From positions 1 to 64,000 of the forward strand of contig JAUMZL010000003.1 of assembly GCA_030528155.1 (NCBI GenBank): a DNA stretch of 64,000 bases. Direction: 5' to 3'. The position numbers and the translations under genes were made by a program. Positions 19,508 to 29,207 of the stretch are shown here, piece by piece (position 1 is the first letter of the stretch; each line of letters opens with the position of its first letter). The stretch comes from Aerococcus sp. Lineage in GTDB: Bacteria > Bacillota > Bacilli > Lactobacillales > Aerococcaceae. Under the pieces are notes generated by a model. The model saw only the letters and a program-made list of their open reading frames with translations. It was not told where the DNA came from and did not search any database.

Positions 19508-19536
19508 TTGCATTCTCACGCAAATTCGGCCATACT
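19508..19536 (+). promoter_or_regulatory. Promoter of the superoxide dismutase gene
   Basis: -35 TTGCAT and -10 CATACT with a 17-base spacer. Start of transcription would be about 35 bases before the ATG. No clear PerR or Fur box overlaps it. Confidence 0.5.
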
Positions 19537-19577
19537 TACTATAGTTCATATAGAAAGTAAAATTAGGAGGTTATCGT

Positions 19578-20045
19578 ATGGCTGAAGAAAAAACAATCAA
19601 AGTGTTTAACCGCGAAGGCAAAGAAGCCGGAACAGCTACCTTCACTGAAGTTGCTGGCGGGGTTAACTTGCATGCTGAATTCCATGGCTTGCCAGCCGGT
19701 GAATTTGCAATGCATATCCACGAAAAAGGCTCGGCAACCGCACCTGACTTCACGGATGCAGGGAGCCATTTCAACCCAACTGGTGCTGAACATGGGAAAC
19801 TCTCTGAACATGGCAAACATGTGGGTGACATGGACAACATCGTCGTTGGTGAAGATGGTTTGTTCAATGGCGACCGTTTGATCGAAGGGGCTACCCTCGA
19901 CCCAGATGGTGAAAACACCTTGCAATCTGAAGCAGGAACGGCCTTGATCGTTCATGTGGGTCCTGATGACTACCATTCTCAACCAACTGGTGACGCTGGT
20001 GACCGTCAATTAGGTGGCGTGATTTTCCCACCAAAAGGCGAATAA
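19578..20045 (+). CDS. sodC: Cu/Zn superoxide dismutase family protein, cytosolic form
   Basis: The 155 residues align over the whole Cu/Zn-SOD fold. All metal ligands are present: His46, His48, His64 and His126 for copper, and His64, His72, His81 and Asp84 for zinc. The active-site Arg is at 143. Both cysteines of the conserved disulfide are absent: the GSC position is Ala53 and the ACGVI position is Gly146. There is no signal peptide or lipobox, unlike most bacterial SodC, so it should stay in the cytoplasm. Enzyme activity is inferred from the ligands only. AGGAGG precedes the ATG. The gene stands alone between polC and rimP. Confidence 0.88.
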   Translation: MAEEKTIKVFNREGKEAGTATFTEVAGGVNLHAEFHGLPAGEFAMHIHEKGSATAPDFTDAGSHFNPTGAEHGKLSEHGKHVGDMDNIVVGEDGLFNGDRLIEGATLDPDGENTLQSEAGTALIVHVGPDDYHSQPTGDAGDRQLGGVIFPPKGE

Positions 20046-20068
20046 TCTTTAGCCATCCATTAAAATAC

Positions 20069-20122
20069 AAAAACGAAGGAGACGAGTGAGGTTGAACACC
20101 CCCACTCGTCTCCTTCGTTTTT
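20069..20122. terminator. Bidirectional terminator between sodC and polC
   Basis: A perfect stem of about 15-20 bp (ACGAAGGAGACGAGTG and its complement) flanked by A5 and T7. It serves both convergent genes. Confidence 0.9.
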
Positions 20123-20245
20123 TTGTTTTCTCACATAAAGTCGCAACAAACCAAACATAAACGCATGTGCCCAATCGCTTGCCTCTACCGCAAAATCCTA
20201 ACCGCATGCGCTCACGTACCAGGGTTTTATTGCTCTTTATTGTGT

Positions 20246-23200
20246 CTAAAAATCAAACAAGCTAAGTTGATTTTCATCCGGCAGATCGTCGAGCACATGG
20301 TACTCCGTCATAAAATCAATCACCGATTGTGACACTTTGCCCCGTTGTCTGAGGTCTTCCTTGGAGAGGAATGGCGCTTCCTCACGCGCCTGAATAATCT
20401 GGTGAGCAACGTTTGTTCCTAACCCTGGAATAGCACGGAATGGTGCAATCAAGGTATGATCATCTTCAATCACAAAATCTTCCGCGGCCGATTTTTCCAA
20501 GTCCACCATTTTGAAGGTAAAACCACGTTCCCACATCTCATTGACCAATTCTAAGATGATTTCAACATCTTGTTCTTTCTTCGATGCTTCATTTCCCTTA
20601 GCCATGATTTCTTTCAACCGGCCTTTTGTGGCATCCAAACCTGCTGTCATATTCGGTAAGTCGAAATCTTGGGCTCGCACACTGAGATAAGCGCAGTAGT
20701 ACCAAATAGGATGGTGAACCTTAAACCACGCCACCCGCAAAGCATTCAACACATAAGCAGCGGCATGGGCTTTCGGGAACATATATTTGATCTGTTCGCA
20801 TGACCACATAAACCAGTTTGGCACATCATGCTCTTTCATAATGGCCTTGTGCTCTGGACTCAAGCCTTTCCCCTTCCGGACTTTTTCCATGATTTGGAAA
20901 GAGTCCCCAGTTGGCACGCCCATATGAATAAGGTCCATCATGATGTCATCACGACACCCGATAACTTCTTTTAATTTAAGGCCTTTCTCCTGAACGAGTA
21001 CCTGCGCATTGCCCAGCCAAACATCAGTCCCATGTGAGAGACCGGAAATTTGCAATAATTCAGCAAAGGTGCTCGGGTGCGTGGCCTCTAACATCTGGCG
21101 CACGAACGGTGTCCCAAATTCTGGAATACCAAAAGTTCCTGTTTTGGAGAAAATTTGTTCTGGTGTGACGCCCAGCGCCTCGGTTCCGTTGAAAATACTG
21201 TAAACCTCTGGATCATCGGTAGGAATATCTGCCGGCGCAATGTCCGAGAGGTCCTGGAGCTTTCTGATAACGGTTGGATCATCGTGTCCCAGACAGTCCA
21301 ACTTCAACACATTATCGTGAATGGAATGGAAATCAAAGTGTGTGGTTTTCCATTCCGCCGTCTGTTCATCCGCTGGGTATTGTACTGGTGTAAAGTCATA
21401 CACATCCATGTTTTCAGGAATAACAATGATCCCGCCTGGATGCTGACCGGTCGTCCGTTTGGCCCCACTGGATCCTTTGGCGAGAAAATCTTTTTCGGTT
21501 TGTCGCAGGTTCAAGTGGTGATCGCGATCGTACCCCAATACATACCCGAATGCCGTTTTATCCGCCACGGTCGAAATCGTCCCCGCTTTGTACACATGGT
21601 CTTCCCCAAACAATACCTTGGTATAGTTATGCGCTTTGGCTTGATATTCTCCGGAGAAGTTCAAATCGATATCGGGCACCTTGTCTCCGTTAAAGCCTAA
21701 AAAGGTTTCGAATGGAATTTCATGGCCATCTTTGTGCATCATTTGACCACATTCTGGACAGGCTTTGTCCGGCAGATCGAATCCCGACCCAATTTCTCCT
21801 TTGGTAAAGAATTCATGATGATGGCAACCTAAACAAACATAGTGCGGCGCGAGGGGGTTCACTTCTGTGATACCGAGCATGGTAGCCACAAATGACGATC
21901 CCACCGATCCTCGACTCCCGACAATATAACCATCCTCATTTGATTTTGACACCAGCTTTTGGGCAATATAGTAAATCACAGAGAAGCCATTTCCAATAAT
22001 ACTGCTCAATTCTCGCTCTAAACGAGCACTAACAAGTTCTGGCAGCGGATCGCCATAAATGGCTTTGGCACGGCGATAGGAATCTTCTCTGATCGATTCT
22101 TCCGCGCCATCGATGTGAGGGGTGTAGAGCTTATCGTGAATAGGTTCCACATGTTCAATCCGTTCTGCAATCGCGTTCGTATTGGTTACCACTAATTCAA
22201 ACGCTTTTTCCTCGCCAAGGAAACGGAAATCTTCCAACATTTCATCCGTCGTGCGGAAATGCGCTTTCGGGAAGTATTTGGTATGGTCTGATTTCACCGA
22301 ATTCTTGAGGATCTCTCGGTAGATTTTATCTTGTGGATGCAAATAATGCACATCGCCAGTGGCCACCACAGGAATATTAAGCTCCTCCCCAATTGCCAGG
22401 ATATTCTTCATGATTGTTTCCAATTCCTGGTTGTCATGAATCAAGTGGGACTGGATCAAAGGTTCATACATCTGTTTGGGTTGCAATTCCAAGAAATCGT
22501 AAGCCTTAGCTTTTTGTTTGGCCTGGTCACGCCCTTTCTGCATGGCAGCTTCAAAGACTTCATTGCTGGAACAGGCTGAACCAACCAATAGATTTTCGCG
22601 ATGTTTGTTCAGTAGTGAGCGCGGAATACGAGGCACACGGTAGAAATATTCCACATTCGACGCACTCACCAATTTGAAGAGATCCTTCAATCCGGCTTGG
22701 TTTTTCGCTAGTAGCGTCACATGGAATGGCCGCCCATTCTTGTAAGCGCCGTTTTGGCCTAATTGTCGATTCAAATCATCGTGATAGTGATAATCGTGAT
22801 CAGCAGCTGCCTCTTTGACAAAAATCCATGCCAATGCCCCGGTAGACTCCGCGTCGTAAATCGCACGGTGATGCTGTTCCAGGTTCACATCGTAATGTTT
22901 GGCTAGGGTATTTAATCGGTAAGATTTGAATTCTGGATGCAAAAAGCGCGCGAATTCTAGTGTATCAATGACCGGATTATCTGCTTCTGGCAAGCCATAA
23001 CGCTGGTAGGCCGTATTTAAGAATCCCATATCGAAGGTCGCATTGTGCGCCACAAGAATCGTATCTTTTGTCCAGGCTTTGAAATCTTTCATGATTTCCT
23101 CTTCGGGGCGAGCATCTGCCACCATGGAGTCGGTGATGCTGGTCAATTCAGTCGTGAAGTGAGACAGTGGGTGACCTGGATTGATGAATTCGCTAAACTC

Positions 23201-24562
23201 ATCAATTACATTGCCCCGCGTCATTTTTACCGCAGAAAGCTCGATAATATTATCGTAAATAGCCGACAGCCCCGTTGTTTCCACATCGAAAACGACATAT
23301 GTCGCTTCTTCTAGTGACACGTGCTGTTCATTATAGGCAATAGGAATGCCATCATCGACGATATTAGCTTCTACTCCATAGATTAATTTCAAATCATTAG
23401 CTTTAGCTGCCGCACTCGCTTCAGGAAATCCCTGTACACCAGCATGGTCGGTAATCGCTAACGCGGAATGCCCCCAGGCTTTGGCTTGTTTGGCAAATTC
23501 TGAGATGGTGTTGGTCGCATCGAGCGTACTCATTTTCGTATGCAGGTGTAACTCTACACGTTTCTGCTCAGCTGTATCGTGACGTGGTTCTTTCTTGATT
23601 TCCTCAAGATCACGTCCCGAAACAACGAGATCGCGCACATAGCGGTCATCCATGCGCACATCGCCCCGCACGCGGAGCCACATTCCCGGTTTAATGGCTT
23701 CAAAAATGGCCGCTTCTTGCTCATTATTGGAAAACATAGTGACTTGGAAGGCGCTGGTGTAGTCAGAAATTTTAACATTCAATAACCGACGTTCTGTTTT
23801 CAATTCCCGTACTTCAACATCGAAAACGACACCCTCCATTGTTGCCCGCCGCTGTTCCTCGTCATACGTCTGCATGGGCTTCACATCTGCTTGGGGGATG
23901 CTGCGACCAATTTGGATTTTATCCACGGTTATCGCTTTGGTCCCTTTGCCGCTTTCTGATGCTGTTTCCTGGCGCTCCATGGCTTTCTTGGCCATTTCTT
24001 GCTGTTGCTTTTCCAATGCTTCTTGGCGCGCATTGAAATTCTCTTGGCGATCAAAACTGGTTTCCTGATCAATAATGACTTGTAAATGAGGCTTTGGAAA
24101 ACCAAGTAATTGGTACCCCGACGCTACTAAGTCGATGTAACGTTCACTGACCAAACCTTTCGTCTGCTCATTTTCACAGCGGATGGTCAGTCGTTCATCC
24201 TCAATACTCGGCAACTGCTGGCAGAGCAATTGTTCTGCCATCCCCTGGTGCAACCCAACTGATTCACAGACGATAGGCCAGTAATCCAACCATTCCTGCT
24301 CAGTCGGGGGCGTTAGGTCTTTAATATTAAGGGACATGTCCACTTTGGCAATGCCATCAAAACAAGCTGTTAATTGTGCTTTGAAAGCATTCAACCCTCC
24401 GGCACTGAGACGTTTGGGAAAATTAAATACGAATTGGTAGATGCGCGATTGTGTATGTACCTTTACGGACTCTACTTCCCCAGCAGCAATGACTGCATCC
24501 GGCGCTTGCCAGTGCATTTGTTGTAAGAGAATCTGAAACAAATCTTGTTTGGACGGCTCCAT
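20246..24562 (-). CDS. polC: DNA polymerase III alpha subunit, PolC type
   Basis: The replicative polymerase of low-GC Gram-positives, 1438 residues. An N-terminal tau-binding region and OB domain precede the PHP domain (HLHTKMS near 340). An inserted 3'-5' proofreading exonuclease begins with FDVETTGL near 424. The palm, thumb and fingers follow, with PDIDLNFSG and the zinc-ribbon cysteines CLGCHHH/CPEC. The C-terminal duplex-binding region ends LSLFDF, a beta-clamp-binding-like motif. It follows rseP after a terminator. proS, which often lies between them in Bacilli, is missing. Confidence 0.98.
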   Translation of the reverse strand: MEPSKQDLFQILLQQMHWQAPDAVIAAGEVESVKVHTQSRIYQFVFNFPKRLSAGGLNAFKAQLTACFDGIAKVDMSLNIKDLTPPTEQEWLDYWPIVCESVGLHQGMAEQLLCQQLPSIEDERLTIRCENEQTKGLVSERYIDLVASGYQLLGFPKPHLQVIIDQETSFDRQENFNARQEALEKQQQEMAKKAMERQETASESGKGTKAITVDKIQIGRSIPQADVKPMQTYDEEQRRATMEGVVFDVEVRELKTERRLLNVKISDYTSAFQVTMFSNNEQEAAIFEAIKPGMWLRVRGDVRMDDRYVRDLVVSGRDLEEIKKEPRHDTAEQKRVELHLHTKMSTLDATNTISEFAKQAKAWGHSALAITDHAGVQGFPEASAAAKANDLKLIYGVEANIVDDGIPIAYNEQHVSLEEATYVVFDVETTGLSAIYDNIIELSAVKMTRGNVIDEFSEFINPGHPLSHFTTELTSITDSMVADARPEEEIMKDFKAWTKDTILVAHNATFDMGFLNTAYQRYGLPEADNPVIDTLEFARFLHPEFKSYRLNTLAKHYDVNLEQHHRAIYDAESTGALAWIFVKEAAADHDYHYHDDLNRQLGQNGAYKNGRPFHVTLLAKNQAGLKDLFKLVSASNVEYFYRVPRIPRSLLNKHRENLLVGSACSSNEVFEAAMQKGRDQAKQKAKAYDFLELQPKQMYEPLIQSHLIHDNQELETIMKNILAIGEELNIPVVATGDVHYLHPQDKIYREILKNSVKSDHTKYFPKAHFRTTDEMLEDFRFLGEEKAFELVVTNTNAIAERIEHVEPIHDKLYTPHIDGAEESIREDSYRRAKAIYGDPLPELVSARLERELSSIIGNGFSVIYYIAQKLVSKSNEDGYIVGSRGSVGSSFVATMLGITEVNPLAPHYVCLGCHHHEFFTKGEIGSGFDLPDKACPECGQMMHKDGHEIPFETFLGFNGDKVPDIDLNFSGEYQAKAHNYTKVLFGEDHVYKAGTISTVADKTAFGYVLGYDRDHHLNLRQTEKDFLAKGSSGAKRTTGQHPGGIIVIPENMDVYDFTPVQYPADEQTAEWKTTHFDFHSIHDNVLKLDCLGHDDPTVIRKLQDLSDIAPADIPTDDPEVYSIFNGTEALGVTPEQIFSKTGTFGIPEFGTPFVRQMLEATHPSTFAELLQISGLSHGTDVWLGNAQVLVQEKGLKLKEVIGCRDDIMMDLIHMGVPTGDSFQIMEKVRKGKGLSPEHKAIMKEHDVPNWFMWSCEQIKYMFPKAHAAAYVLNALRVAWFKVHHPIWYYCAYLSVRAQDFDLPNMTAGLDATKGRLKEIMAKGNEASKKEQDVEIILELVNEMWERGFTFKMVDLEKSAAEDFVIEDDHTLIAPFRAIPGLGTNVAHQIIQAREEAPFLSKEDLRQRGKVSQSVIDFMTEYHVLDDLPDENQLSLFDF

Positions 24563-24583
24563 TACTGAATCTTTCCTTTCTTT

Positions 24584-24611
24584 GGCTATTCCTTTTTCAT
24601 TAAGGAATGCC
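24584..24611 (-). promoter_or_regulatory. Leader hairpin before polC
   Basis: GGC-ATTCCTT/AAGGAAT-A-GCC pairs around a 7-base loop, with no T run. It lies between the rseP terminator and the polC ribosome site. The role is unknown; it may stabilise the 5' end. Confidence 0.4.
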
Positions 24612-24620
24612 AGGCGTTGA

Positions 24621-24650
24621 AAAAGAGGACAAATGATCTTGTCCTCTTTT
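24621..24650. terminator. Terminator between rseP and polC
   Basis: AAAAGAGGACAA/TTGTCCTCTTTT, 12 bp, 6-base loop, T runs on both strands. It ends uppS-cdsA-rseP transcripts. Confidence 0.85.
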
Positions 24651-24735
24651 CTTCGTTCATTAGTTTACGCGTTTTCTAAACCTGGTTCAATGATGTTATC
24701 TTTTCTCTCACTGATGCCTGGTCGCTTATTATTTC

Positions 24736-26001
24736 TTAAAACAGGCGCATAATATCGTTCCAGGTGACGGCAATGAATAACAACACTAACAGCACAGCAC
24801 CGATCATATTGATCATGCCCTCCGTCTTGGCACTGAGGGGTTTCTTGCGGATTCCTTCAACCAAGTTTAATAAAACTTTTCCTCCATCCAGTGCTGGAAT
24901 AGGCAGTAAGTTGACTACGCCTAGATTGACGCTGAGGTAGGCCATCAAAGAGAGGACGGCACTTGCACCGAAGGACACGACTTCACTGGTCGCTTGGTAC
25001 ATATAAACGGGTCCACCAAAGTTATTAATATTGAACCCTGTGCGCAGCATATGGCCAATCACGCCAAAAATACCGGTCACGATGCCCCATATACTGGTAA
25101 AGCCATACATAATTTTGCTGGTGAAGCGTTGGTCTTTGGAACGCATGATCCCCAAAATTAAACGCTTGTTACCACTTTGATCTTGTTCTTCTTTTGGTGT
25201 TAATGTTAAGGTTTTCACCTCGCCATTGGTGCGTTTCACCTGGACGTCTACCTTTTTGGTTCCAGATTGTTGCAACGCAGCTTGGATGTCAGTAAAAGAA
25301 GCGATCGACGTTGCTCCAATCTGTTGAATCGTATCACCAGCCATCAAACCAGCAGAAGCAGCTGGCGAATCGGCAACAATCTCGCCTACAGTCGGTGCAT
25401 CGCTATAGACGCCACCTTGCATGAAGGCGATTAATATGTACACAACCACGGCCAAAACAAAATTATTAAATGGCCCGGCTAAGTTCGTCAGCAGACGGTC
25501 TTTCAATGACGCGTTCTGGAATTGACGATCGATCGGAGCGACTTTGACCTGTGTGCCATCCTCTTCTTCGATGACAGCAGAACGGCTGATAGCAAAACGT
25601 TTTGCTTCATTTTCACCGTAAGGAATTGCTTCTAAGTAAAAGTCTTTTTCCATGTCTCCTGCAACCACTTCAAGAGGAAGACCTTCTTCCAGGTTGGCCT
25701 CCTCCATAAAGGAAAGGAATCGAATCGCTCCCTCATCATCAAGCACAGCACTCACCGGCCGTCCTGGTTCAAAGTAATCATTGTTCTCTTCCAAACCAGC
25801 CATGCGCACGTACCCTCCCATCGGCAACAGGCGCAAGCTGTAAGTCGTTTCTTGACCTTGATAATGGAAAATCAACGGTCCCATCCCAATCGAGAACTCG
25901 CGCACAAAAATGCCCGCGCGTTTTGCCATAATAAAGTGTCCAAATTCATGGAAAGTGACCAGCACCCCAAAAATAAGGATAAAAATAATAATTGCTTTCA
26001 T
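24736..26001 (-). CDS. rseP: Site-2 intramembrane protease RseP/Eep
   Basis: A membrane zinc metalloprotease that cleaves signal-peptide remnants and regulators within the membrane. In enterococci and streptococci Eep also makes peptide pheromones. The start is placed at MKAIIIFILIFG (421 residues), with AAAGGAG upstream; the longer frame adds 31 unlikely residues overlapping cdsA. HEFGH at 18-22 holds the zinc ligands. A PDZ domain (about 210-290) and LLPIPALDGG, the third metal-ligand region, follow. It lies 13 bases after cdsA. Confidence 0.95.
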   Translation of the reverse strand: MKAIIIFILIFGVLVTFHEFGHFIMAKRAGIFVREFSIGMGPLIFHYQGQETTYSLRLLPMGGYVRMAGLEENNDYFEPGRPVSAVLDDEGAIRFLSFMEEANLEEGLPLEVVAGDMEKDFYLEAIPYGENEAKRFAISRSAVIEEEDGTQVKVAPIDRQFQNASLKDRLLTNLAGPFNNFVLAVVVYILIAFMQGGVYSDAPTVGEIVADSPAASAGLMAGDTIQQIGATSIASFTDIQAALQQSGTKKVDVQVKRTNGEVKTLTLTPKEEQDQSGNKRLILGIMRSKDQRFTSKIMYGFTSIWGIVTGIFGVIGHMLRTGFNINNFGGPVYMYQATSEVVSFGASAVLSLMAYLSVNLGVVNLLPIPALDGGKVLLNLVEGIRKKPLSAKTEGMINMIGAVLLVLLFIAVTWNDIMRLF

Positions 26002-26014
26002 TGTCTCCGCTCCT

Positions 26015-26830
26015 TTAACGCCAGAACATGATAATAAAGTGAAACACAGGTAGCACCAATAGCATACTATCGAAGCGATCGAGCAACCCACCATGTCCTG
26101 GTAACAACTCTCCGCTATTTTTCACGCCACAGTAGCGTTTGATCCCTGATTCCAACAAATCCCCCAATTGACCTGCAATGGCAAGGACGATGGTAAACAA
26201 CATATTCTCGCACAACGCGACAATGAGAGGTTTATCGAGCGACAACATCAGCGTCAGAATGCTAGTCACAATCACGGCACCGATAATCCCGCCGACCGCC
26301 CCTTCAATCGTTTTGTTGGTAGAAACCAATGGCGCTAACTTATGACGGCCAAACCGACGCCCCACTAAATAAGCAAAGCTGTCATTGGTATAGACAATCA
26401 ATAAGATATAAATAATTGCTAGCGGGCCCAAAGCTCGTGTTTCAATCAAATAGCGATAACCAAAGCCAAGGTACAAGGCGCCGAACCCCAACGACAGCAT
26501 CTGCGGATAGGTATAGCGCTTAGGATTCAAAATGAAAAGCACCATCAGTAATAAACTCCCAATATAATAGAGCCAAGAGGATGACGCTAAGGGCAAGATA
26601 ATCGGTAGCATCACACTTGGTACTAAATGTGGCGCTAGGAGCAGCAGTAATATAACAAGTCCAATGCCACTTTCCAAGCTGAACAGGGGAATTTTAAATA
26701 GGCGTACCCACTCATAAAAGGAAATTACACTGATCAATAAAACGAACAGTGTAAATGGCAGACCACCAATATAGAGAAACGGCAGAAAAATAGCAAGTGC
26801 CACAATCGATGTTAATGTGCGTTCTTTCAT
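26015..26830 (-). CDS. cdsA: Phosphatidate cytidylyltransferase
   Basis: CdsA makes CDP-diacylglycerol from phosphatidic acid and CTP, at the head of phospholipid synthesis. The 271 residues hold about 7-8 membrane segments. The C-terminal signature includes SGIKRYCGVKNSGELLPGHGG and LLDRFDS. NDSFAYLVGRRFG is also typical. It lies 54 bases after uppS in the uppS-cdsA-rseP unit. Confidence 0.96.
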   Translation of the reverse strand: MKERTLTSIVALAIFLPFLYIGGLPFTLFVLLISVISFYEWVRLFKIPLFSLESGIGLVILLLLLAPHLVPSVMLPIILPLASSSWLYYIGSLLLMVLFILNPKRYTYPQMLSLGFGALYLGFGYRYLIETRALGPLAIIYILLIVYTNDSFAYLVGRRFGRHKLAPLVSTNKTIEGAVGGIIGAVIVTSILTLMLSLDKPLIVALCENMLFTIVLAIAGQLGDLLESGIKRYCGVKNSGELLPGHGGLLDRFDSMLLVLPVFHFIIMFWR

Positions 26831-26884
26831 GCGTCCGCTCCTCTCAGGTTATTAAAAGCCCAAATAAATTTGTCATTATTGTTT

Positions 26885-27625
26885 TCACTGCGTCAAGCCC
26901 CCATAACGCCGCTGCCGGTGTTGGTATTGGGTGATACATTCCAAGAAAATTTCACGATTAAAGTCAGGCCATTTTGTTGTGGAGAAATACATTTCTGCAT
27001 ACGCCAACTGCCAGAGTAGATAATTGCTGAGGCGTACTTCACCACTAGAGCGAATCAGGAAGTCAGGATCCGCATATTCTCCCAGCTGATGACTCAATAA
27101 GTGATCACTGATCGTCTGTTCATCAATCGCATCAACCTTGAGACTTCCTGCCTTAACCTCACTAGCAATGGCTTTCGTCGCAGCGACAATTTCTGCACGT
27201 GCCCCATAGTTAAAGGCAATATTTAAAATAAGCCCCGTGTTGTGTGCGGTTTTTTCACAAGCACGACGGATGATTTTCAACGTTTGTTTAGGAACTTTGT
27301 CCGTGAACCCCATCATCTCTACACGAACATTATTCTCCAATAATTCAGGGAGAATTTCCTGTTCCAAAAGTTCCGGCAAACGCATCAGATAGCGGACCTC
27401 TGTGACTGGGCGTTTCCAATTTTCAGTAGAAAAAGCATAAACGGTGAGTACCTTTACCCCAATTTCAGCAGCAGCAATGGCGACTCGCCGCACAGCATTT
27501 AATCCTTCGCGGTGCCCATCCGTCCGTTTCAGCCCACGTTCCTCTGCCCAGCGTCCATTGCCGTCCATGATCACAGCAACATGGTTAGGAATCGCTCCGT
27601 TGCTATCAAATGTTGATCGTTCCAT
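26885..27625 (-). CDS. uppS: Undecaprenyl diphosphate synthase
   Basis: A cis-prenyltransferase that makes the C55 lipid carrier for peptidoglycan. Asp21 in MDGNGRWAEERG is catalytic. FSTENW and the C-terminal SGEVRLSNYLLWQLAYAE are family hallmarks. Length 246 is normal. The start has an AAGGAG site. First gene of its unit, with its own promoter. dxr, which lies between cdsA and rseP in many Bacilli, is absent. This fits a mevalonate-pathway organism but does not prove it. Confidence 0.97.
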   Translation of the reverse strand: MERSTFDSNGAIPNHVAVIMDGNGRWAEERGLKRTDGHREGLNAVRRVAIAAAEIGVKVLTVYAFSTENWKRPVTEVRYLMRLPELLEQEILPELLENNVRVEMMGFTDKVPKQTLKIIRRACEKTAHNTGLILNIAFNYGARAEIVAATKAIASEVKAGSLKVDAIDEQTISDHLLSHQLGEYADPDFLIRSSGEVRLSNYLLWQLAYAEMYFSTTKWPDFNREIFLECITQYQHRQRRYGGLTQ

Positions 27626-27713
27626 CCTTTGATACTCCTTAATCCTGTGTTATCAATAGGGACTGCTGGTCAGCCGACTAAATGTCTGTCCCCATTGTTA
27701 TCAAACTTTACTC

Positions 27714-27742
27714 ATTATAGTATACATTCCGCTGAGCAACAA
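27714..27742 (-). promoter_or_regulatory. Promoter of uppS-cdsA-rseP
   Basis: TTGTTG, 17-base spacer, TATAAT on the minus strand, about 90 bases before uppS. Confidence 0.6.
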
Positions 27743-27774
27743 TGTTTGCGATGTGGACTTTAAAGGAAGATACA

Positions 27775-27808
27775 AAAAGACATCCGCAGGCTCATTACCG
27801 GCGGATGT
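27775..27808 (-). terminator. Terminator behind frr
   Basis: ACATCCGC/GCGGATGT stem followed by CTTTTTG on the minus strand, 20 bases past the frr stop. Confidence 0.8.
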
Positions 27809-27829
27809 GTGTAATCACCGAGCGAAAGC

Positions 27830-28390
27830 CTAGTGATTCATAATTTCGTCTTCTTTTTCGGCAGCAATTTTTTCTAAAGTCGTCACTGCTTTATCGGTAA
27901 GCTCTTGGACTTCTTTTTCGTAGGTACGTACATCATCTTCGGTGATTTCATTGTCTTTTTCAGCCTTCTTGATGGCGTCATTAGCATCACGACGAATGTT
28001 ACGTACAGCAATCTTTGCTTGTTCCAAGTCTTTCCCCACTTCTTTAGTGAGATCCGCACGACGTTCCTTCGTCAAAGCCGGAATCACGATGCGAATTTTA
28101 TCCCCATCATTGGTAGGTTGCACGCCGAGATTGGCCATTTGAATGGCACGGTCGATGTTGGCCAGAGCGGTCTTATCATAAGGAGTAACCAATAACATCC
28201 GTGCTTCAGGAATCGTAATTGAAGCAATTTGGTTTAAAGGTGTTGGTGCCCCATAATATTCCACGGTAACCCCGCTCAGTAAACTGGCGTTAGCTACCCC
28301 TGCTCGGATCTGTGCTAATTCATTGCGCAAAGCCTGTTCAGACTTTTGCATCCGTTGCTTGGTATCATTCATCATTTCTTTAATGGTCAT
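27830..28390 (-). CDS. frr: Ribosome recycling factor
   Basis: RRF splits post-termination ribosomes together with EF-G. The 186 residues form the three-helix bundle (RMQKSEQALRNELAQIRAG and the late IRRDANDAIKKAEKD) with the small domain around YYGAPTPLNQIASI. It lies 5 bases after pyrH. Confidence 0.98.
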   Translation of the reverse strand: MTIKEMMNDTKQRMQKSEQALRNELAQIRAGVANASLLSGVTVEYYGAPTPLNQIASITIPEARMLLVTPYDKTALANIDRAIQMANLGVQPTNDGDKIRIVIPALTKERRADLTKEVGKDLEQAKIAVRNIRRDANDAIKKAEKDNEITEDDVRTYEKEVQELTDKAVTTLEKIAAEKEDEIMNH

Positions 28391-28395
28391 GATTT

Positions 28396-29118
28396 CTATC
28401 CTTTCACGACTGTACCGATTTCTTCACCGAGCATGACACGTTTAATATTTCCTGGCGCATTCAAATCGAATACCACCAATGGAATTTCATTATCCATACT
28501 CAATGAACTTGCGGTAGAGTCCATCACTTTCAAGCGTTTTTCGATAATATCAGAATGGGTGAGCTTTTCGTATTTTTCAGCGTTTGCATCCACATTAGGA
28601 TCCGCTGTATACACGCCATCGACCCCATTTTTCGCCATCAAAATGACGTCAGCTTCAATTTCAGCAGCGCGCAAAGCAGCGGTGGTATCGGTGGAGAAGT
28701 AAGGATTTCCAGTTCCTCCAGCGAAAATCACCACACGTCCTTTTTCTAGATGACGGATAGCGCGACGGCGGATATAAGGCTCAGCGACTTCACGCATTTC
28801 AATGGCTGTTTGGACACGTGTCGGCACATCCAGATTTTCCAAAGCATCCTGCAGGCCCAAAGCGTTCATAATCGTTGCTAACATCCCCATGTAGTCTGCT
28901 TGGGCACGTTCCATGCCAATTTCTTCACCGAGACGCCCGCGCCAGATATTGCCGCCTCCGACGACAATGGCGATTTCCACACCAAGGTCAAAAGCGCTCT
29001 TCACTTCACCAGCTAGTTTCTTCATGGTGGCTGGATCGATGCCAAAACCTTTATCGCCAGCCAAAGCTTCTCCGCTGAGCTTTACCACAACACGTTTATA
29101 AATGGGTTCGTTACTCAT
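28396..29118 (-). CDS. pyrH: UMP kinase
   Basis: Phosphorylates UMP to UDP. The 240 residues form an amino-acid-kinase fold with [21 protein letters not shown] and [17 protein letters not shown], which is the bacterial UMP kinase signature. A terminator-like hairpin lies directly upstream, between tsf and pyrH. Confidence 0.98.
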   Translation of the reverse strand: MSNEPIYKRVVVKLSGEALAGDKGFGIDPATMKKLAGEVKSAFDLGVEIAIVVGGGNIWRGRLGEEIGMERAQADYMGMLATIMNALGLQDALENLDVPTRVQTAIEMREVAEPYIRRRAIRHLEKGRVVIFAGGTGNPYFSTDTTAALRAAEIEADVILMAKNGVDGVYTADPNVDANAEKYEKLTHSDIIEKRLKVMDSTASSLSMDNEIPLVVFDLNAPGNIKRVMLGEEIGTVVKG

Positions 29119-29130
29119 AATATCTCCTTA

Positions 29131-29159
29131 ATAAAAAGGTTGGGAATGCCCCAACCTTT
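29131..29159 (-). terminator. Hairpin terminator between tsf and pyrH
   Basis: AAAGGTTGGG/CCCAACCTTT, 10 bp, 5-base loop, T5 tail on the minus strand. It lies immediately before the pyrH ribosome site. Confidence 0.75.
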
Positions 29160-29207
29160 GTTAGCTCTCATCCCGTCAGAATTAAATCGTTAATCTATGG
29201 TGATGAT

